Below are positions 63,101-64,000 of a DNA stretch of 64,000 bases, piece after piece. Under the pieces are notes generated by a model that was not told where the DNA came from, ran no database searches, and saw only the letters and a list, made by a program, of their open reading frames with translations. This DNA comes from a virus. Positions within the stretch are counted from its first letter, which is position 1; every line of letters starts with the position of its first letter. Location: positions 1 through 64,000 of IMG/VR virus record IMGVR_UViG_3300028559_000034; one strand, 5' to 3'. Both the position numbers and the translations under genes were made by a program.

Positions 63101-63749
63101 GAGTATTAACTAAATTTAGCTTTCTATATTGGTATAATCGATCATAAAAAGTTGGCTCATTCCATAATGATAAAGTATCTTTAAGTTGTGGTGTTATATA
63201 GTTATAGATACCTATAATATCAACACCAGTTATAGTAAGATCCTCGTAACTTGATGTAAGACCATAATAACCACTATATGTGCTTTCAAATAATAAGTTA
63301 TTCATTGAAGAAACTATTAATATGGCACCTTTTTTAGAACTAACAACAGAGTAAATTCTATTATTATCCGTAAATTCAAATATCGGAGAATTAAATCTAA
63401 TAAATGTTCCTAATTTAAACTTAGATTCTATATTTTTACCATAAATCCATTTTGAGAAATAATCTTGCTCTTGATTAACAGGTTCTATTTTAGTTACTGA
63501 CTGAGTAGATACACCTTGATAAAAATGAAAACCATATTCATTAAATAATTGAAATCTTCTAAGACTTAAATTAGATTGATCTTCATATTCAAATGTAGGT
63601 ATCTTCTCAAATAAATACAAAGCCTGTGTTTTAAAGGTATCACTTGAATTTTCCGGGAATAAAATATCACCCTCATATCTTTCGGATGTTTCATTGTAAT
63701 AAAAATTTAAAGGATTTCCTTCTTTATCGAAGAATAATAAGTTTTGCAT
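57120..63749 (-). CDS. giant tail/baseplate protein, 2209 residues
   Basis: The largest gene. The N-terminus LLFFDKEGNPLNFYYNETSE is a conserved-looking tail module. Residues ~830-1140 hold repeated strands of the form D-I-K-L-N-x-x-N-G-D-I-Y-V and DGDMYIGANSQIL, a beta-propeller of NHL/YVTN type. Residues ~1490-1570 contain KRKEMLMMKNLIYPYIGSYK and AINYFGYNDLELYEYY, a helical module found in phage tail/baseplate proteins. The rest is Ser/Thr/Asn/Tyr beta structure. It probably forms a baseplate arm or fibre; the T4 counterpart cannot be named. Confidence 0.75.
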   Translation of the reverse strand: MQNLLFFDKEGNPLNFYYNETSERYEGDILFPENSSDTFKTQALYLFEKIPTFEYEDQSNLSLRRFQLFNEYGFHFYQGVSTQSVTKIEPVNQEQDYFSKWIYGKNIESKFKLGTFIRFNSPIFEFTDNNRIYSVVSSKKGAILIVSSMNNLLFESTYSGYYGLTSSYEDLTITGVDIIGIYNYITPQLKDTLSLWNEPTFYDRLYQYRKLNLVNTQKNDNYSKTGRYDDVEIVTIKNPNIVDIVHFEYDLQSIPTDSTLIIEVITRTDLPRVYRGPINFDSTSKILEFSDPIPDILTPGIEFKVPNSTLNSDFFKVSGIKTFTGNVNLTYYATGSQVIWNNQIYQCIQSYTWSGASESLAISPTGDTSSTLFWSTPTYLPIEPSSSSGTITNESLVAGEIYLTKDHIYFTQSYTQSSEITLAFAAERFKSELKLFNVDLYYDDYKLKADLIYPTNYLKVNYYYDEVGPSYSIGGVKYVYEKCIETYERLVKEFNYDYSSNWEYNIVFTDIDEFGIIIKINKMVYGERVAWIYSSGVVDMQRTIDRTLRNWLTRHFLKLNTLGIMPTLLTVGYSSVYYNSISLSTDFPNVPIDFSVQVGTTADFYIEHTVVSFYDMGKFLSVSVNGRVYEELFDTDIQTTLSNWTESWAETINDFGIYVSNSASALKFNVKKQIQRVNLKINVGKSSLPGIETYRIIKKYSGNHGALITSNEIILGTASGQSLEEVGFATGQIIGINKTYYTLQNIEFNSLYLNPDIINLSYEGPFWGLTDSLCNNSAFATVAFTIGFGQTGCPPAWVPNLLQGMYDKEQFDPAFSIEYIWSNTYIPYQYDGITGMVDLVYIQPTNYIYVLGDKIRVYDSIYGLNVSDIDIIGLTNSIGLCFNNITNYVYALSRNTLYKIDPYVNLLIASYSFTSNAYDIKLNNNNGDIYVSFENGTFINIYDTTDSITTVNTSTYFTYNMAFNDFEGDMYVGTNGGVYRIDGTSRSVNTVYAILSFSHSLSYDPENESIYVFEDGSNLKKIDNNSIIDIASVSTGNFDSLLFNNFNSSMNSSTDLIFSSLFVDTDSLYYTASTLDYGNIALNQFDGDMYIGANSQILTIDTATGQQKHSEPFSGGRLTKLIYNPDRKSIWAIQPDTEQVVEVQVYLSSSFQIESVSPTSSTDNFYGTLNPEYIDRDYLWLNVREYIRRPRENFNGSPTVSLYWKWFSDNVPQFFMYDFSGDQLSTSGILSYNGPKPLETVVLNRKANRDITKVSYPEYQQTIFDYIENDLEFIDDNTDVSVVPEPIQLFLGYNSSDEGGLRSILQLYKKEEVDFTITTTSINNDIITFENIFDEFTGDRYGKISLNDNSTSLFTSDIEGNFRGLKVGQHLAIFIKDTTNNKKQYISNNNGYLLKIRNIFSREIIVDYFKEVDSLDFETTIINNFPKINISTYLSCRFKIWNRELGRFNILGQTEIEDIRYHTELNNVGKLISSDDVYIFKEYDIKEEGIDWSYLNSKRKEMLMMKNLIYPYIGSYKAIINAINYFGYNDLELYEYYRNIEIESENYYKLFKVEIPDIFDNNTEGWKDNDFIKHTFPNPKFEDTNLFNLTFRITDNEGNNILYYTLEEVQKKLQGLKYWLQKNIIPITHKILDITGRADFVSGTTIIHQSVDAQIFNVSQNFTPIIFDLNEAYLLPVNSGSSVYNCVLDFYISGTPKSSLLPDYYTIDIRTYEIYREWYAFRNYQIGERVVYYDKLYESVINNNITNNPRKFENAETWIYGSIYRIGDIIKYNKLIYIWTEQGGATNSIVSPILDEGVGYNWLNISEWKEINLTPVDKISEYRQVNNLNPFNFTIDSNITPYLVIEVTSDNGYGMIYRDRKNFEIKGILDIQEIESFSNLTTKKYRDATLPMVYADVSKVAELTMLSYPFTSGFNDPYGNYTDRPYLDSINNIIYPRIQHGYPYVIGNSSSFTTNSFRIELDGDFSYIQNSYVVSSIGSAYIIGNELNWTGNLVANGTVSVEIRGEVAVGGKAYWKDTVNTTNNQGLVPVNYNILAKLATGLNYGLTFSTFGSLNPQYYTIYNRTSNNFSLITSYTQSFADWSIYGSTPQEFRWSTFSQHGFNLIETSDNYNFGNNFETVVDGFNSAIGSFGYVYYQNRTTALNWGPNIMLVTYYNDLTNSATQSYVLRYRISDGLLAETDTLLIDSSGLTLGTNSTSGGLTITQSYYP

Positions 63750-63833
63750 CTACTAATCAAATACTATTTTGAATATATATAAAAACTTTAATTCTTGATG
63801 GGGAATTAATATATAATAAAAATTCAAATATTT

Positions 63834-64000
63834 ATGAAATATCTTAAAAAATTTAATGAGGATGAGGTTGTTATATCAGAGCATCTTCAATACCATGTTA
63901 ATAATGATATATCTATTACTGAAAATATTTTCAGATATGGATCAGAATCTTATTTTAATCTTTTAAAGGAATCTAGAGAACTATATGATAAAGGATTAGT
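63834..64000 (+). CDS. hypothetical protein with capsid-targeting-like N-terminus (3' truncated)
   Basis: The frame opens MKYLKKFNEDEVVISEHLQ and is still open at the window edge. The first nine residues are nearly identical to those of the protein at 1132-1554 (MKFLKKFNE) although what follows is unrelated. SITENIFRYGSESYFNLLKE follows. A TATATA box lies about 20 bases upstream. Only 55 residues are visible. Confidence 0.65.
   Translation, partial: MKYLKKFNEDEVVISEHLQYHVNNDISITENIFRYGSESYFNLLKESRELYDKGL

Noticed and set aside
1-64000. Genome-wide recoding of UGA (suggested by the in-frame TGA in the release-factor gene)
   Set aside because: Several genes end at TGA in tight overlaps (1551-2396, 25588-26352, 8739-9185), Trp is encoded by TGG throughout, and no other recognisable gene is interrupted by in-frame TGA.

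Overview
The window is about 64 kb of a very AT-rich, densely packed genome with both strands used and almost no non-coding DNA. It reads as part of a large myovirus of the T4-like supergroup. The evidence is a set of recognisable T4-type genes: UvsX/RecA recombinase (left edge), portal gp20, prohead protease with scaffold (gp21/gp22-like), major capsid protein gp23, gp4 head completion, gp3-like tail completion, gp25 baseplate wedge, gp44 clamp loader and a gp55-like late sigma factor. A Bacteroidetes (flavobacterial) host is inferred from the base composition, the lack of Shine-Dalgarno sequences, and several promoters of the Bacteroidetes type (TTTG, 18-20 bp spacer, TATATTTG).

Layout. 1-3.3 kb: recombinase and small hypotheticals. 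3.3-15.2 kb: tail/baseplate genes on the minus strand, including an 1828-residue fibre-like protein ending in W-x-x-G-x repeats, interrupted by a plus-strand HNH-type homing endonuclease. 15.3-29.7 kb: mostly minus-strand accessory and metabolic genes: PhoH ATPase carrying an intein, an M20-like peptidase, Nudix hydrolase, ClpP, glycosyltransferase, and a PolA-like polymerase. 29.8-36.6 kb: plus-strand cassettes of proteins with a shared short N-terminus, with an RF1-type release factor on the opposite strand. 36.6-42.6 kb: Dam-type methylase, GIY-YIG endonuclease, NADAR protein, and a minus-strand cluster NFACT-R, M20-like peptidase, acidic protein, tmRNA. 43-57 kb: head genes in T4 order plus GDP-fucose synthase, sigma factor, clamp loader and gp25. 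57-63.7 kb: a 2209-residue tail protein.

The most interesting content is a set of ribosome-rescue and termination functions: a tmRNA with an unusually long predicted tag, a stand-alone NFACT-R domain protein (the domain of RqcH/Rqc2) in the same co-directional cluster, an RF1-type release factor with a single in-frame UGA, and a phage ClpP that could remove tagged products. A second theme is a family of about a dozen otherwise unrelated proteins starting with M-(K/R)-x-x-(K/R)-x-x-F-x-E(S). This resembles the T4 capsid-targeting sequence cleaved by the prohead protease and suggests a large set of packaged, injected proteins, including a nucleotidyltransferase and the NFACT-R protein. A third theme is invasion by selfish elements: an intein, three intact or partial homing endonucleases and one endonuclease remnant, mostly beside virion genes.

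Transcription signals fall into two classes: host-like promoters before rescue/peptidase genes, and a TATATA box 4-6 bp before many start codons, which would give nearly leaderless mRNAs. All homology statements come from reading motifs by eye; no database search was run.
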